Origin: Pseudomonas paraeruginosa PA7
GTDB taxonomy: Bacteria; Pseudomonadota; Gammaproteobacteria; Pseudomonadales; Pseudomonadaceae
DNA length: 64,000 nt
Direction: 5' to 3'
NCBI RefSeq assembly: GCF_000017205.1
Contig: NC_009656.1
Coordinates: forward strand, 2,732,001-2,796,000
Both the position numbers and the translations under genes were made by a program. Shown in pieces: positions 53,468 to 62,300 of this stretch. Each line of letters starts with the position of its first letter. Positions within the stretch are counted from its first letter, which is position 1. Under the pieces are notes generated by a model that was not told the origin of the DNA, did not search any database, and saw nothing but the letters and a program-made list of their open reading frames with translations.

Positions 53468-55867
53468 ATGGACGAACGGCATACGCAGGGACTCGCCGCG
53501 CTCGGCGGCGACGCATTGTTCGAGCTGCCTGCGGCGCAACGCTGCATCCGCCTGGGGCGGGCGCTGGCCGAGGAGGTGGCACGGCTCGCCGGCCGTGCCG
53601 CCCCGGTCGGCGCCAGCCTCGAGGAGGCCGGGTTGGCCTCGTTGGAGACCCTGGTGCTGGCGGGCAAGGTCGAACGACGCCTGGGCGTCAGGCTGCCAGC
53701 CTCCGCCTGGCAGGGGCACCAGGCGACCCCCGAGCGCCTGGCGCAGCGTATCGTACAGAACCTGCGGCCGGAGGATCCGGCCACGGCGGGGTCAAGGCTG
53801 GGCGCCGTCGCCCTGGGCGGCTGGAGGGTCGCCGCGCCGCTGTTCTGCCTGGGTGGCGCCGGCGGTGCGGTGGGTTATCTCGCCGCCCTCGATGCCGCCC
53901 TGGCCGCCAGCCGTCCGCTGGTGGCGCTGCGCTCGCCCGGGCTCGAGGGCGAGGAGCCGCCGCTGGGCTCGGTGGAAGAGCAGGCCGCGCGTTACATCCA
54001 GGTGATCAAGGCGATCCAGCCCGAGGGGCCCTACCTGCTCGCCGGGCATTCCTATGGCGGCATCGTCGCCTACGAAATGGCGCAACAGCTCGGCGTCCGC
54101 GGCGAGCCGGTCGGCGCGCTGCTGCTGATCGACACCCTGCGGGTGGAAAACAGCGGTGATTCCGAGCCGCCCGCTGCCGAGACGCTGGCCTACGAGCTGG
54201 GCCTGGTGCAGCGTCGTCTCGGCGGCGCTCACCAATCCCGGCCGTTGACCGACAATCCGCAGCTGGTGGCGGTCTACCGCAGCAACTATGCCGCGATGGA
54301 GCGCTACGAGCCGCGCCACTATCCGGGGCCGGTGACCCTGTTCAAGGCCCGCGAGGCGCTGCCGGCGGCGACCCTGCATCCGCAGCGCCGCACCCGCCTG
54401 TATTTCGACGACCCGACCCTGGGCTGGGGCGCGCTGTGTCCGGCGCTGCGGGTGGTCGAACTGGAGGGCGATCATTTCTCCCTGGTGTTGCCGCCCCGTG
54501 CGCAGCGGCTGGCGGCGGCGATAGAGGAGGTCCTGGGCGAGGAGGCTACCTTCGAGCTGGGCGTGGAGCGGTTGCGCGCCGCCGGCGGCCTGTCGTCGCG
54601 CCGGGCGTTGGAGGAGACGCCGGAGGGTGGCCTCGAGCTCCATCCCTACCACCCGGACTTCCTTGCCAATCCCTATCCCTTCCTGCATCAGCTGCGGGCC
54701 CGCGCGCCGCTCTACCGCGACCGCGAGGGGAACTGGTGGCTGACTCGCTATGCCGATGTCTCGGCCTGCCTGCGCGATCCGCGTTTCTCCGCCGACCCGG
54801 CGCGCCAGAGCGGTGCGGGCGGGCCGGGCGCGAGCTGGTTCGACCACCAGCGCCTGCAACCGCTGGCGCGCTTCTACGACAACTTCATGCTGTTCAACGA
54901 TGCGCCGCGGCATACCCGGCTGAAACGGCTCTTCGCCCCGGCCTTCACCCCGGAGGCCGTGCGCCGCTGGGGGGCGCGCATCGACATGCTGGTGGAGGAG
55001 CTGCTCGACGCCATGCTGGAGCGTCCCGCGCCGGAGCTCATCCAGGATTTCGCCGAGCCGCTGACCATTCGGGTGGCGGCCGAGTTGTTCGACTTTCCCC
55101 GCGAAGACGTCGGCCAGTTGCTGGCCTGGGGCCGCGACCTCGCCGCCGGCCTGGACCTGGCCGCCGTGCAGGGCGACGCGGCGCGGATCAACCGCAGCGC
55201 GGCGGCTTTCAGCGACTACCTGCGGGAACAGGCGCATGGCTGGCTCCAGGGGACGGCGCGGCGCTCCAGCACGGCGCCGATCCTCGACGGCGCGGCCATG
55301 CTTGACGCCGGACTGGCCCTCGACGACCTGGTGGCGGCCTATGCCATGGTGTTCATGGCATCCTTCGAGACCACCATCAGCATGGTCGGCAACAGTACCC
55401 TGGCGCTGTTCGACCATCCGGGCCAGCTCGAGCGCCTGCGCCGCGAGCCGGAACTGCTGGGCAACGCGGTAGAGGAGCTGCTGCGCTACGACGGCGCGGT
55501 GCGCAGCGGCCTGCGTTGCACCCTGGAGGAGGTGGAGATCGGCGGGCAGCGGATTCCGGCCGGGGAGCGGGTCATCCTGTATTTTCTCGCGGCCAATCGC
55601 GATCCGGCGATGTTCGCGGCGCCCGACCGGCTGCTCCTGGACCGGGCCAACGCCCGCCAGCACCTGGCCTTCGCCCATGGCCCGCATTACTGCCTGGGCG
55701 CCGCGCTGGCACGTCTCGAACTGCAGGGCGCGCTGCGCGCGCTGGCGCGCCGGCGGCTGGCTCCGCTGCCGCAGGCGGAAGGCCTGAGCTGGCGGCGCAG
55801 CGCGGCGTTTCGCACCCTGGAACGCTTGCCCGTGGTCGCGGCTGGGCCTCAGAACACCTGGGAATAG
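53468..55867 (+). CDS. Carrier protein-thioesterase-cytochrome P450 fusion
   Basis: One 799-residue frame with three parts. Residues about 20-100 resemble a peptidyl or acyl carrier (EEAGLASLETLVLAGKVERRLG), but the Ser58 is preceded by Ala, not Asp, at the phosphopantetheine site. Residues 110-365 form a type I thioesterase with GHSYGG (Ser195), Asp222 and His336. Residues 390-799 are a cytochrome P450: MASFETT I-helix, ExxR (Glu670-Arg673) and haem loop FAHGPHYCLG with Cys742. The P450 part alone matches the annotated P. aeruginosa PA2475 (CYP168A1, a fatty-acid hydroxylase) as I recall; the front half is usually not described. No frameshift or stop is seen. It ends 19 bases inside the facing gene. 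Confidence 0.85.
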   Translation: MDERHTQGLAALGGDALFELPAAQRCIRLGRALAEEVARLAGRAAPVGASLEEAGLASLETLVLAGKVERRLGVRLPASAWQGHQATPERLAQRIVQNLRPEDPATAGSRLGAVALGGWRVAAPLFCLGGAGGAVGYLAALDAALAASRPLVALRSPGLEGEEPPLGSVEEQAARYIQVIKAIQPEGPYLLAGHSYGGIVAYEMAQQLGVRGEPVGALLLIDTLRVENSGDSEPPAAETLAYELGLVQRRLGGAHQSRPLTDNPQLVAVYRSNYAAMERYEPRHYPGPVTLFKAREALPAATLHPQRRTRLYFDDPTLGWGALCPALRVVELEGDHFSLVLPPRAQRLAAAIEEVLGEEATFELGVERLRAAGGLSSRRALEETPEGGLELHPYHPDFLANPYPFLHQLRARAPLYRDREGNWWLTRYADVSACLRDPRFSADPARQSGAGGPGASWFDHQRLQPLARFYDNFMLFNDAPRHTRLKRLFAPAFTPEAVRRWGARIDMLVEELLDAMLERPAPELIQDFAEPLTIRVAAELFDFPREDVGQLLAWGRDLAAGLDLAAVQGDAARINRSAAAFSDYLREQAHGWLQGTARRSSTAPILDGAAMLDAGLALDDLVAAYAMVFMASFETTISMVGNSTLALFDHPGQLERLRREPELLGNAVEELLRYDGAVRSGLRCTLEEVEIGGQRIPAGERVILYFLAANRDPAMFAAPDRLLLDRANARQHLAFAHGPHYCLGAALARLELQGALRALARRRLAPLPQAEGLSWRRSAAFRTLERLPVVAAGPQNTWE

Positions 55868-56754
55868 CGCAGGATCAGCCGGCTGCCCTCGCTGCGGTTG
55901 CGTGCGCCGTATTCGTGGTAGGCATTGAGGAACAGCCGCGACTTGCCCCAGCCGAACATCAGCGCCGGGCCGATGGCGTCGACCCGCTCGCGGGAGTCCG
56001 GGCGGTCGTGGCCGTCGACCCGTTCATCGGTGATCTGTCGCAGGCTGTAGCCGGACAAGCCGACCCGCCAGCGCGGATCCAGCGCCAGCGATACCGAGTA
56101 GTTGGCATGCAGCGCCTGGCCCGGTTGCAGGTAGTCGTCGGCCAACTGCGGCGCCGGCTCGCGATTCTTGCCCGGCAGCAGGTACTGCAGGCGGGCGCTG
56201 GCCTCCCAGCCCTCGGCGAACTCCCAGGTCAGCGCGTAGTGCGGGTTGAAGCTCCAGTGGTTGCTGGCGGGATTGATCGCGCGGTGCTTGTCGTAGCGTC
56301 CGCTGGGCAACTGGAAGGCCAGGTTCAGGCGCTGCCAGTAGGGCCGGCCGAACAGCTCGGTCTGTGGCCATTGCAGGATGAAAGGGCTGACGACCAGGTT
56401 GCCCAGGCCGTTGGCGCTGCCGGCGTGGGGCTCGAAGTCGGGATCGGCGAGCAGTACCGGGACGAGGATTTCCGCGCCGTAATAGGCGCCGAACAGCTGG
56501 TGCTGGCTGATGTGGGCGAAGTGACTGGTGGCGAGCAGGGTGCGCAGGCGGTTGTCGAGCGGGCGCCGGTGTCCATTGGCGTCCATGAAGTCGTCGGCCT
56601 CGTAGAGGTTCACGAACTGCTGGAACAGCGTGCCGGGCAGGGCCTTGCCGTCGAGGAAGGAGGTCTGGCCGAGGTTCATGCCCGGCAGCGCGGCTTCGCC
56701 CGGCAAGGCGGGCAACAGCAGGGCCAGCAGGCTGGCCCGGGTACGGAGAGTCAT
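55849..56754 (-). CDS. Outer-membrane protein, phenol_MetA_deg family
   Basis: A 301-residue exported protein: signal peptide (RTRASLLALLLPALPGEAALPG), then beta-strand-rich sequence ending in Phe (LRYSQVF), a mark of outer-membrane barrels. GLGNLVVSPFILQWPQ and the alternating aromatic strands match MetA-pathway phenol-degradation porin-like proteins. It may bring gentisate or other aromatics across the outer membrane. Last gene of the gentisate operon, overlapping the P450 fusion stop. Confidence 0.82.
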   Translation of the reverse strand: MTLRTRASLLALLLPALPGEAALPGMNLGQTSFLDGKALPGTLFQQFVNLYEADDFMDANGHRRPLDNRLRTLLATSHFAHISQHQLFGAYYGAEILVPVLLADPDFEPHAGSANGLGNLVVSPFILQWPQTELFGRPYWQRLNLAFQLPSGRYDKHRAINPASNHWSFNPHYALTWEFAEGWEASARLQYLLPGKNREPAPQLADDYLQPGQALHANYSVSLALDPRWRVGLSGYSLRQITDERVDGHDRPDSRERVDAIGPALMFGWGKSRLFLNAYHEYGARNRSEGSRLILRYSQVF

Positions 56755-56796
56755 GGGTGTGTCCTTCTTGTTGTTGTTTTCGACAGGGGACAGGCG

Positions 56797-57441
56797 TCAG
56801 TCCGGCAGGTAGTCGGGCTGTCGTTCGGGGCTGGCGCGCTGGAAGGCGTCGAGCGCCAGGCAGCGTCGCTGCAGCTCCAGCAGGCCGGGATAGGGCGACA
56901 GGTCGCAGCCCATGCGCCGGGCGTTGACCAGTTGCGGCACCAGGCAGCACTCGACGATCCCCGGCGCCTCGCCGGTGAAGAACGCGCCGCGACCGTGACG
57001 GTTCAGCAGGGTTTCCGCCGCGGCCAGGCCCTCGGCGACCCAGTGCGCGTACCAGCGCTGGCGGGCCTCGGTGTCGATGCCCAGGACCTGGGTCAGGTAC
57101 TTGAGCACGCGCACGTTGTTCAGCGGATGGATGTCGCAGGCCACCAGCAGGGCCAGCTCCAGCGCCTGCGCGCGTTGCCGCGGATCGAGCGGGATCAGGC
57201 GCGGTTCGGGGCGCAGCGCGTCGAGGTAGTCGATGATCGCCAGCGACTGGCTGAGTGGCAGGTCGTCGTCATCGACGAGGGTCGGCACCGCGCCTATCGG
57301 GTTGCGCTCGCGCTCGGCCGGGCGCAGTTGCTCGCCCTGCCGCAGGTTGACCGGCAGCACCTGGTAATCCAGGCCCTTGAGGGCCAGGGCGATGCGTACC
57401 CGGTAGGAGGTGGAGCTGTTGAAGAAACTGTATAGCTGCAT
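56797..57441 (-). CDS. Maleylpyruvate isomerase (zeta-type glutathione S-transferase)
   Basis: A 214-residue GST-fold protein with the zeta signature SSTSYRVRIALALKG (catalytic Ser) and LPLSQSLAIIDYLD. Glutathione-dependent cis-trans isomerisation of maleylpyruvate to fumarylpyruvate is the expected reaction in the gentisate path; maleylacetoacetate isomerase has the same fold. Placed between transporter and porin-like gene. Confidence 0.87.
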   Translation of the reverse strand: MQLYSFFNSSTSYRVRIALALKGLDYQVLPVNLRQGEQLRPAERERNPIGAVPTLVDDDDLPLSQSLAIIDYLDALRPEPRLIPLDPRQRAQALELALLVACDIHPLNNVRVLKYLTQVLGIDTEARQRWYAHWVAEGLAAAETLLNRHGRGAFFTGEAPGIVECCLVPQLVNARRMGCDLSPYPGLLELQRRCLALDAFQRASPERQPDYLPD

Positions 57442-57454
57442 GGCAGGTTCCTGC

Positions 57455-58804
57455 TCAGAGGGTGGCGGAAGACAGCCCGGCCCGGCGGCGCAACCGGCCC
57501 AGGCGGTGTACGGCGATGGCTGCGAGCAGCGCCGGGATCACCAGCAGCGCGAGGATGCCGCTGAAGCCCAGGCCCAGGCCGAGCAGGGCGCCGCCGCCGA
57601 GAGAGCCGACGATCGAGCCGATGCGGCCCAGGCCGAGGGCCCAACTGACCCCGGTGGCGCGGCTGCGGGTCGGATAGAAGTCGGCGGCCAGGGCGTTGGC
57701 GCCGACCTGCGAGCCGCTGATGCAGAAGCCGACGCCGGCGACGCACAGCGCCAGCAGGGCGAAGCTGTGGTAGAGGCTGGCGATGCCGAGGATGAACAGC
57801 GCGCCGCCGAGGTAGGCCAGGCTCAGCACCCGGTGCGCCTCGAAGCGGTCCATGGCGCTGCCCAGCAGGATCGCGCCGAGGGTCCCGCCGAGCTGGAACA
57901 TGGCGCTGATCAGCGCAGCCTCGGCGAGGCTGAAGCCAGTGCCGCCGATCAGCGTCGGCAGCCAGTTGGTCAGCAGGTAGATGATCAGCAGCCCCATGAA
58001 GAAGGTGGCCCAGAGCAGCAGGGTGCCACGGCGCAGTTCGGCGCCGAGGATCTGTCGCAGCGGCGAGCCGGCGGCTTCCTCGGCGGGCGCTTCGAGGCGG
58101 CCGTCCCAGTTCTCCGGCAGGCGCCCCAGGCGTTCCAGGCTCCGGCGCAGGCGCGGCGAGCCCGGTGTGCGCCGGGCGAGGAAACGCACCGATTCCGGCA
58201 GGCACAGCCAGAGCAACGGCAGGCTCGCCAGGGGCAGGCCGCCGCCGAGCAGCAGGACGCTCTGCCAGCCCAGCGCCGGGACCATCCGCGCGGCGAGCAG
58301 GCCGCCCAGCGCCGAACCGAGGGTGAAGCCGCAGAACATCGCGGTGACCATCAGCGCGCGGTGCCGGCGCGGGCAGTATTCGGAGGTCAGGGTGATCGCG
58401 TTGGGCATCGCCCCGCCAAGCCCGAGGCCGGTGAGGAAGCGCAGCAGGGCCAGGCTTTCCACCGAGCCGGCGTAGGCCGAGGCGAGGCTCCAGCCGCCGA
58501 AGAACAGCACCGAGAGGAGAAGGATGGTCTTGCGTCCGAAGCGATCGGCCAGCGGACCGGCGGCGAACGCGCCGAGGGCCAGCCCGGCCAGCGCCGCGCC
58601 GAGGATAGGGCTGAGCTGCGCCGGGCTGAGTTGCCAGTCATGGGCCAGGGCCGGGGCGATGAAACCGATGGCGGCGGTGTCGAAGCCGTCCATGGCGACG
58701 ATCAGGAAGCACAGCAGCAGGACCCGCAACTGGAAGGCGGAGACCGCCTGCGCGTCGATGAAGGCCTGGACGTCGATCTTGTTGTTCTTGGCGGGCGTGG
58801 GCAT
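57455..58804 (-). CDS. Aromatic acid:H+ symporter (MFS, GenK/PcaK type)
   Basis: A 449-residue MFS transporter of the aromatic acid/H+ symporter group. The motif MDGFDTAAIGFIAPAL (with DGFD) is the hallmark, as is ADRFGRKTILLLS and a second RSRATGVSWALGLGRIG. Likely imports gentisate or related acids. Co-oriented with the dioxygenase gene and its partners. Confidence 0.88.
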   Translation of the reverse strand: MPTPAKNNKIDVQAFIDAQAVSAFQLRVLLLCFLIVAMDGFDTAAIGFIAPALAHDWQLSPAQLSPILGAALAGLALGAFAAGPLADRFGRKTILLLSVLFFGGWSLASAYAGSVESLALLRFLTGLGLGGAMPNAITLTSEYCPRRHRALMVTAMFCGFTLGSALGGLLAARMVPALGWQSVLLLGGGLPLASLPLLWLCLPESVRFLARRTPGSPRLRRSLERLGRLPENWDGRLEAPAEEAAGSPLRQILGAELRRGTLLLWATFFMGLLIIYLLTNWLPTLIGGTGFSLAEAALISAMFQLGGTLGAILLGSAMDRFEAHRVLSLAYLGGALFILGIASLYHSFALLALCVAGVGFCISGSQVGANALAADFYPTRSRATGVSWALGLGRIGSIVGSLGGGALLGLGLGFSGILALLVIPALLAAIAVHRLGRLRRRAGLSSATL

Positions 58805-58881
58805 GAGCGTTCCTCGGCCGTCGCCGTGGCGACAGCCCGGATGAAGGGCAGGGTGGGCCCGCGCCGCGCGCGGGCGGCGAT

Positions 58882-59580
58882 TCAGACCACGCGGACGCTG
58901 AGTTCGCCGAGGCCGTCGATGGCGCCGAGCATGCGCTGGCCGCGCTCGACCGCGCCGACGCCTTCCGGGGTGCCGGTGAAGATCAGGTCGCCGGGACGCA
59001 ACTCGAAGAAGCGCGACAGGTCGCTGACGGTTTCCGCCACCGACCAGATCAACTGGTCGATGTCGCTGCGCTGGCGGTCCTCGCCCTCGACCTGCAGGCT
59101 GATGGCGGCATGGCGCGGGTGGCCGACCTGGCTGGCCGGGTAGAGCGGCCCGATCGGTGCCGACTGGTCGAAGGCCTTGCCGATCTCCCATGGGCGGCCC
59201 ATCTCGCGCATGCGCATCTGCAGGTCGCGGCGGGTCATGTCCAGGCCCACCGCGTAACCCCAGACGTGCTCCTCGGCGCGCTCCGGGGGAATGTCGCGAC
59301 CGCCCTTGCCGATCGCCGCGACCAGCTCGATCTCGTAGTGATAGTTGCCGGTCTGGCTCGGGTAAGGCAGCTCCAGGGTACTGCCGGCGGCCACCGGGAC
59401 CACCGCGTCGGCCGGCTTGCAGAAGAAGAACGGCGGCTCGCGATCGGGATCGAAGCCCATTTCCCTGGCGTGGGCGGCGTAGTTGCGACCGACGCAGTAG
59501 ACCCGCCGGACCGGGAAGGTCTGGTCGCTGCCATGGATGGTGAGGCTGACGGGCGCTTCGGGCGCGAAGAGATGGCTCAT
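58882..59580 (-). CDS. Fumarylpyruvate hydrolase (FAH family)
   Basis: A 232-residue fumarylacetoacetate hydrolase-type enzyme: VYCVGRNYAAHAREMG, YEIELVAAIGKGG with metal ligand Glu, and DLIFTGTPEGVGAVERG. Expected to split fumarylpyruvate into fumarate and pyruvate, the last step of the gentisate path (NagK-like). The ATG at 59580 lies 12 bases after the gtdA stop. Confidence 0.88.
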   Translation of the reverse strand: MSHLFAPEAPVSLTIHGSDQTFPVRRVYCVGRNYAAHAREMGFDPDREPPFFFCKPADAVVPVAAGSTLELPYPSQTGNYHYEIELVAAIGKGGRDIPPERAEEHVWGYAVGLDMTRRDLQMRMREMGRPWEIGKAFDQSAPIGPLYPASQVGHPRHAAISLQVEGEDRQRSDIDQLIWSVAETVSDLSRFFELRPGDLIFTGTPEGVGAVERGQRMLGAIDGLGELSVRVV

Positions 59581-59592
59581 GGGATCGGTCCT

Positions 59593-60654
59593 TCAGTGGG
59601 CAAGGGGTTTGCGGGATTCGCGGAGGATGCCGAGCGCCTGCTGCACCGGGCGATCGGAGAAACTGAACAGCACGCAGTCGCTGGCGCCGGCCTCCAGGCG
59701 CAGCTCGGCCCAGGACGGCACGACGAACAGGTCCCTGGCTTCGAAAGCGAAGCGCTGGCCACCGATGTGCGCCACGCCGCTGCCCTCGACCACCGAGTAG
59801 ACGCTGGCGTCGGTGCTGCGCGCGGGCTGCCCGCTGAAGCCTGCCGGCAGCAGTTGCAGGCAGGTGGCGATGGTCGGCATCGCCCAGCCGCCGGTGGCCG
59901 GGTTGGCGTAGCGCAGCTTGTGTCCTTCCCAGGGATCGGGGCTCTCCTGTCGCGACAGGCGCCACAGCGCCTCGCGGCTGCGCGCGTAGGGGTAGCTGAA
60001 CAGCGGCGAGGTCGGCGAAGCCGGCTGGTGGCGCAGCGGCAGCAGGTTGCTGCCGTAGCGGGCGGCGCTGTCGCCTTCCTCGCGCAGCAGCGGCTGCACC
60101 GGTTCGCCATGGTTCTCGGCGAAGGTCGCGCCGAAGAAACGCAGCATCGGGATGTCCAGGCCGTCCAGCCAGACCACCGGATCGCCGCCCTCGACGCTGC
60201 TGCGGTTGCCGTGGTCGTGCCAGGTCCAGGACGGGGTGATGATGAAGTCGCCCGGCTCCATGTGGGTGCGTTCGCCATCCACCGAGGTGTAGGCGCCGCG
60301 ACCCTCGACGACGAAACGCAGGGCGGACTGGGTGTGCCGGTGGCTGGGGGCGATCTCGCCCGGCAGGATCAGTTGCAGGCCGGCATAGAGGCTCGGGGTG
60401 ATCGCCGACTGGCCGGGTAGGTCGGGGTTCTCCAGCACCAGCACGCGGCGGATCGCCTCCTCGGCGCTGATCAGGTCGCCAGCCTCGAGCAGGAACGGGC
60501 GCAGCTCGCGGTAGCGCCATAGCGCCGCCCGGCAGCCGCCGGCGGGCTGCGCCGGGACCAGGCTGTGCAGGGCCTCCCAGAGCGGGGTGAGGTGCTGCTG
60601 GCGGATGCGCCGATAGAAATCGGCGCGCTTCTCGGTGGAATTGTCGTTATGCAT
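59593..60654 (-). CDS. gtdA: Gentisate 1,2-dioxygenase
   Basis: A 353-residue bicupin ring-cleaving enzyme. The N-terminal cupin has SHRHTQSALRFVVEGRG (His-x-His and Glu-type ligands) and TWHDHGN; the C-terminal cupin has DASVYSVVEGSGVAHIG. It opens gentisate to maleylpyruvate using Fe(II). First gene of the gentisate operon, divergent from the LysR regulator. The ATG at 60654 (MHNDNS) was selected; GGAGACTC just upstream serves as ribosome site. Confidence 0.93.
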   Translation of the reverse strand: MHNDNSTEKRADFYRRIRQQHLTPLWEALHSLVPAQPAGGCRAALWRYRELRPFLLEAGDLISAEEAIRRVLVLENPDLPGQSAITPSLYAGLQLILPGEIAPSHRHTQSALRFVVEGRGAYTSVDGERTHMEPGDFIITPSWTWHDHGNRSSVEGGDPVVWLDGLDIPMLRFFGATFAENHGEPVQPLLREEGDSAARYGSNLLPLRHQPASPTSPLFSYPYARSREALWRLSRQESPDPWEGHKLRYANPATGGWAMPTIATCLQLLPAGFSGQPARSTDASVYSVVEGSGVAHIGGQRFAFEARDLFVVPSWAELRLEAGASDCVLFSFSDRPVQQALGILRESRKPLAH

Positions 60655-60701
60655 ACCGATGAGTCTCCGGCGGGAGGAGGCGGGGCCGCCTCGGTCTGGG
60701 G

Positions 60702-60736
60702 TCATTATTCGAGGTGAAGGCATAACCGAATAATGA
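60702..60736. promoter_or_regulatory. Inverted repeat between gtdA and its LysR regulator
   Basis: TCATTATTCG (60702-60711) and CGAATAATGA (60727-60736) form a perfect 10-bp inverted repeat with a 15-base spacer in the 123-base divergent gap. It is the natural operator candidate for the LysR protein at 60778. It is AT-rich against the local background. Confidence 0.7.
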
Positions 60737-60777
60737 TATTTAGACATCGACCTATACGAATCAGAGGATGGCTTGCG

Positions 60778-61692
60778 ATGGACTGGACCCGCCGCCTGCG
60801 TCTGCAGCACCTGCAATTGCTGGTCAGCCTGATGGAGACCGGCAACCTCAGCGGCACCGCGCGCGCCGCCCACACCACCCAGCCGGGCCTGTCGAAGTGG
60901 CTCAAGGAACTGGAGGAAGACGTCGGCGCGCCGCTGTTCGAACGCCACGCCCGCGGCCTGCGCCCGACCCCCTACGGGTTGACGCTGTTCAACCATGCCC
61001 AGCGCGTGCTCACCGAGATGGAGCGGGCGCGGCAGAACCTCGCGGCGATGCGCAGCGGCAGCGGCAGCCGGGTGGTCCTCGGCACCTCGCCGGCTTCCGC
61101 GCCGAGCCTGGTGCCGCGCGCGCTGCGGGCCTTCCTCGGGCGTTATCCGGGTGCCCAGGTGGAGTTGCTGGAGGGCACCATGAATGGCTTGCTGGAGCGC
61201 CTGGAGAAGCGCCAGCTGGACGTGGTGGTCGGGCGCCTGGACAACTACGCGCCGCGCGCCGGCCTGTGCAGCGAAGTGCTTTACAACGAGGCGATCGTGG
61301 TCATGGCGCGGCCGGAACATCCGCTGGCCGGCGCCGGCGCGCTGGAGTGGGAGGACGTGCGGCGCTACGAGTGGATCGTCTGGCCGTCCGGCTCGCCGAT
61401 CCGCAGCAAGCTGGACACGGCCCTGACCCAGAGCGGCCGGCAACCGCCGGCCTACCGCCTGGAATCGTCATCGATGCTGGCCAATATCGAACTGCTGCGC
61501 GGCAGCGACATGCTCTCCATCGGTTCGGCGCGGGTGGTCGAGCACCTCGTCGGGCGCGGCCTGGTGGCCAGGCTGGCGCTGGAGATTCCCGGCGAGGGCG
61601 CGGTGGGCATGTGCTGGCGCGACGAGCCGCACCGCGACCGCGCCAGCGAGGACCTGCTGGCCTGCCTGCGCGAAGGCGCGACGCAGGAGTAG
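60778..61692 (+). CDS. LysR-family regulator of gentisate genes
   Basis: A 304-residue LysR-type regulator of the GbpR/CbbR-like shape: HTH in LQHLQLLVSLMETGNLSGTARAAHTTQPGLSKWLKELEE (in part) and effector domain. The ATG at 60778 has GAGGATGG upstream and starts the fold; the 45-base upstream extension is rich in Arg and unlikely. Role inferred from divergence with gtdA. Confidence 0.87.
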   Translation: MDWTRRLRLQHLQLLVSLMETGNLSGTARAAHTTQPGLSKWLKELEEDVGAPLFERHARGLRPTPYGLTLFNHAQRVLTEMERARQNLAAMRSGSGSRVVLGTSPASAPSLVPRALRAFLGRYPGAQVELLEGTMNGLLERLEKRQLDVVVGRLDNYAPRAGLCSEVLYNEAIVVMARPEHPLAGAGALEWEDVRRYEWIVWPSGSPIRSKLDTALTQSGRQPPAYRLESSSMLANIELLRGSDMLSIGSARVVEHLVGRGLVARLALEIPGEGAVGMCWRDEPHRDRASEDLLACLREGATQE

Positions 61693-61736
61693 GGCACCGG
61701 CTGGCGAACGCTCTTGCAAAAAGTGGCGGGCTTCTC

Positions 61737-61755
61737 GACAATGCGATTCATTATC
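61737..61755 (+). promoter_or_regulatory. Fur-like box before foxI
   Basis: GACAATGCGATTCATTATC at 61737-61755 agrees with the 19-base Fur consensus at 15 positions by eye. It lies 26 bases before the foxI start, so iron-replete Fur would block foxIR. Confidence 0.8.
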
Positions 61756-61781
61756 ATTCATGTGCCGGCCCGGCTTCCTCC

Positions 61782-62300
61782 ATGTCCGTCCCGACCCTCA
61801 TCGACGCCCACCACCGCGCCATGCATGCGCTGTACAGCGAACATCACGGCTGGCTGCAGAACTGGCTGCGCGGCAAGCTGGGCAGCGCGGCGGACGCGGC
61901 GGACCTGGCCCAGGACACCTTCCTGCGCGTCCTGCTCAAGCGCGAGCTGCGCGAGATCGGCATGCCGCGCGCGTTCCTGCGCACCATCGCCCGCGGCCTG
62001 GTGATCGACCACTGGCGCCGCGAGGAACTGCAGCGCGCCTACCTGGAAAGCATCGCCCACCTGCCCGAGGCGCAGGCGCCATCGCCCGAGGCGCGGGAAC
62101 TGGTGCTGGAGCTGCTGGAGGAAATCTCGCGGATGCTCGACGGGCTCAAGCCGAAGGTCCGCACCGCCTTCCTCCTCGCCCAGTGCGAGGACCTCGGCTA
62201 CCGGCAGATCGCCGAACGCATGGGCGTTTCCCAGCGCAGCGTCGAGCGCTACGTGGCCGAGGCGCTGTACCACTGCTACCTGCTGCGCTACGGCGAATGA
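61782..62300 (+). CDS. foxI: FoxI, ECF sigma factor
   Basis: A 172-residue ECF sigma factor of the iron-starvation (FecI) group. Region 2 has ADLAQDTFLRVLLKR and PRAFLRTIARGLVIDHWRREE; region 4 has FLLAQCEDLGYRQIAERMGVSQRSVERYVAEAL (in part). Transcribes foxA after release by FoxR when ferrioxamine is bound. It overlaps foxR by 4 bases. Start ATG at 61782. Confidence 0.93.
   Translation: MSVPTLIDAHHRAMHALYSEHHGWLQNWLRGKLGSAADAADLAQDTFLRVLLKRELREIGMPRAFLRTIARGLVIDHWRREELQRAYLESIAHLPEAQAPSPEARELVLELLEEISRMLDGLKPKVRTAFLLAQCEDLGYRQIAERMGVSQRSVERYVAEALYHCYLLRYGE

Noticed and set aside
54436..55305. Second frame inside the P450 fusion
   Set aside because: Gly/Arg/Ala-rich shadow frame in a different phase. 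The fusion frame itself is continuous, so no frameshift needs to be assumed.
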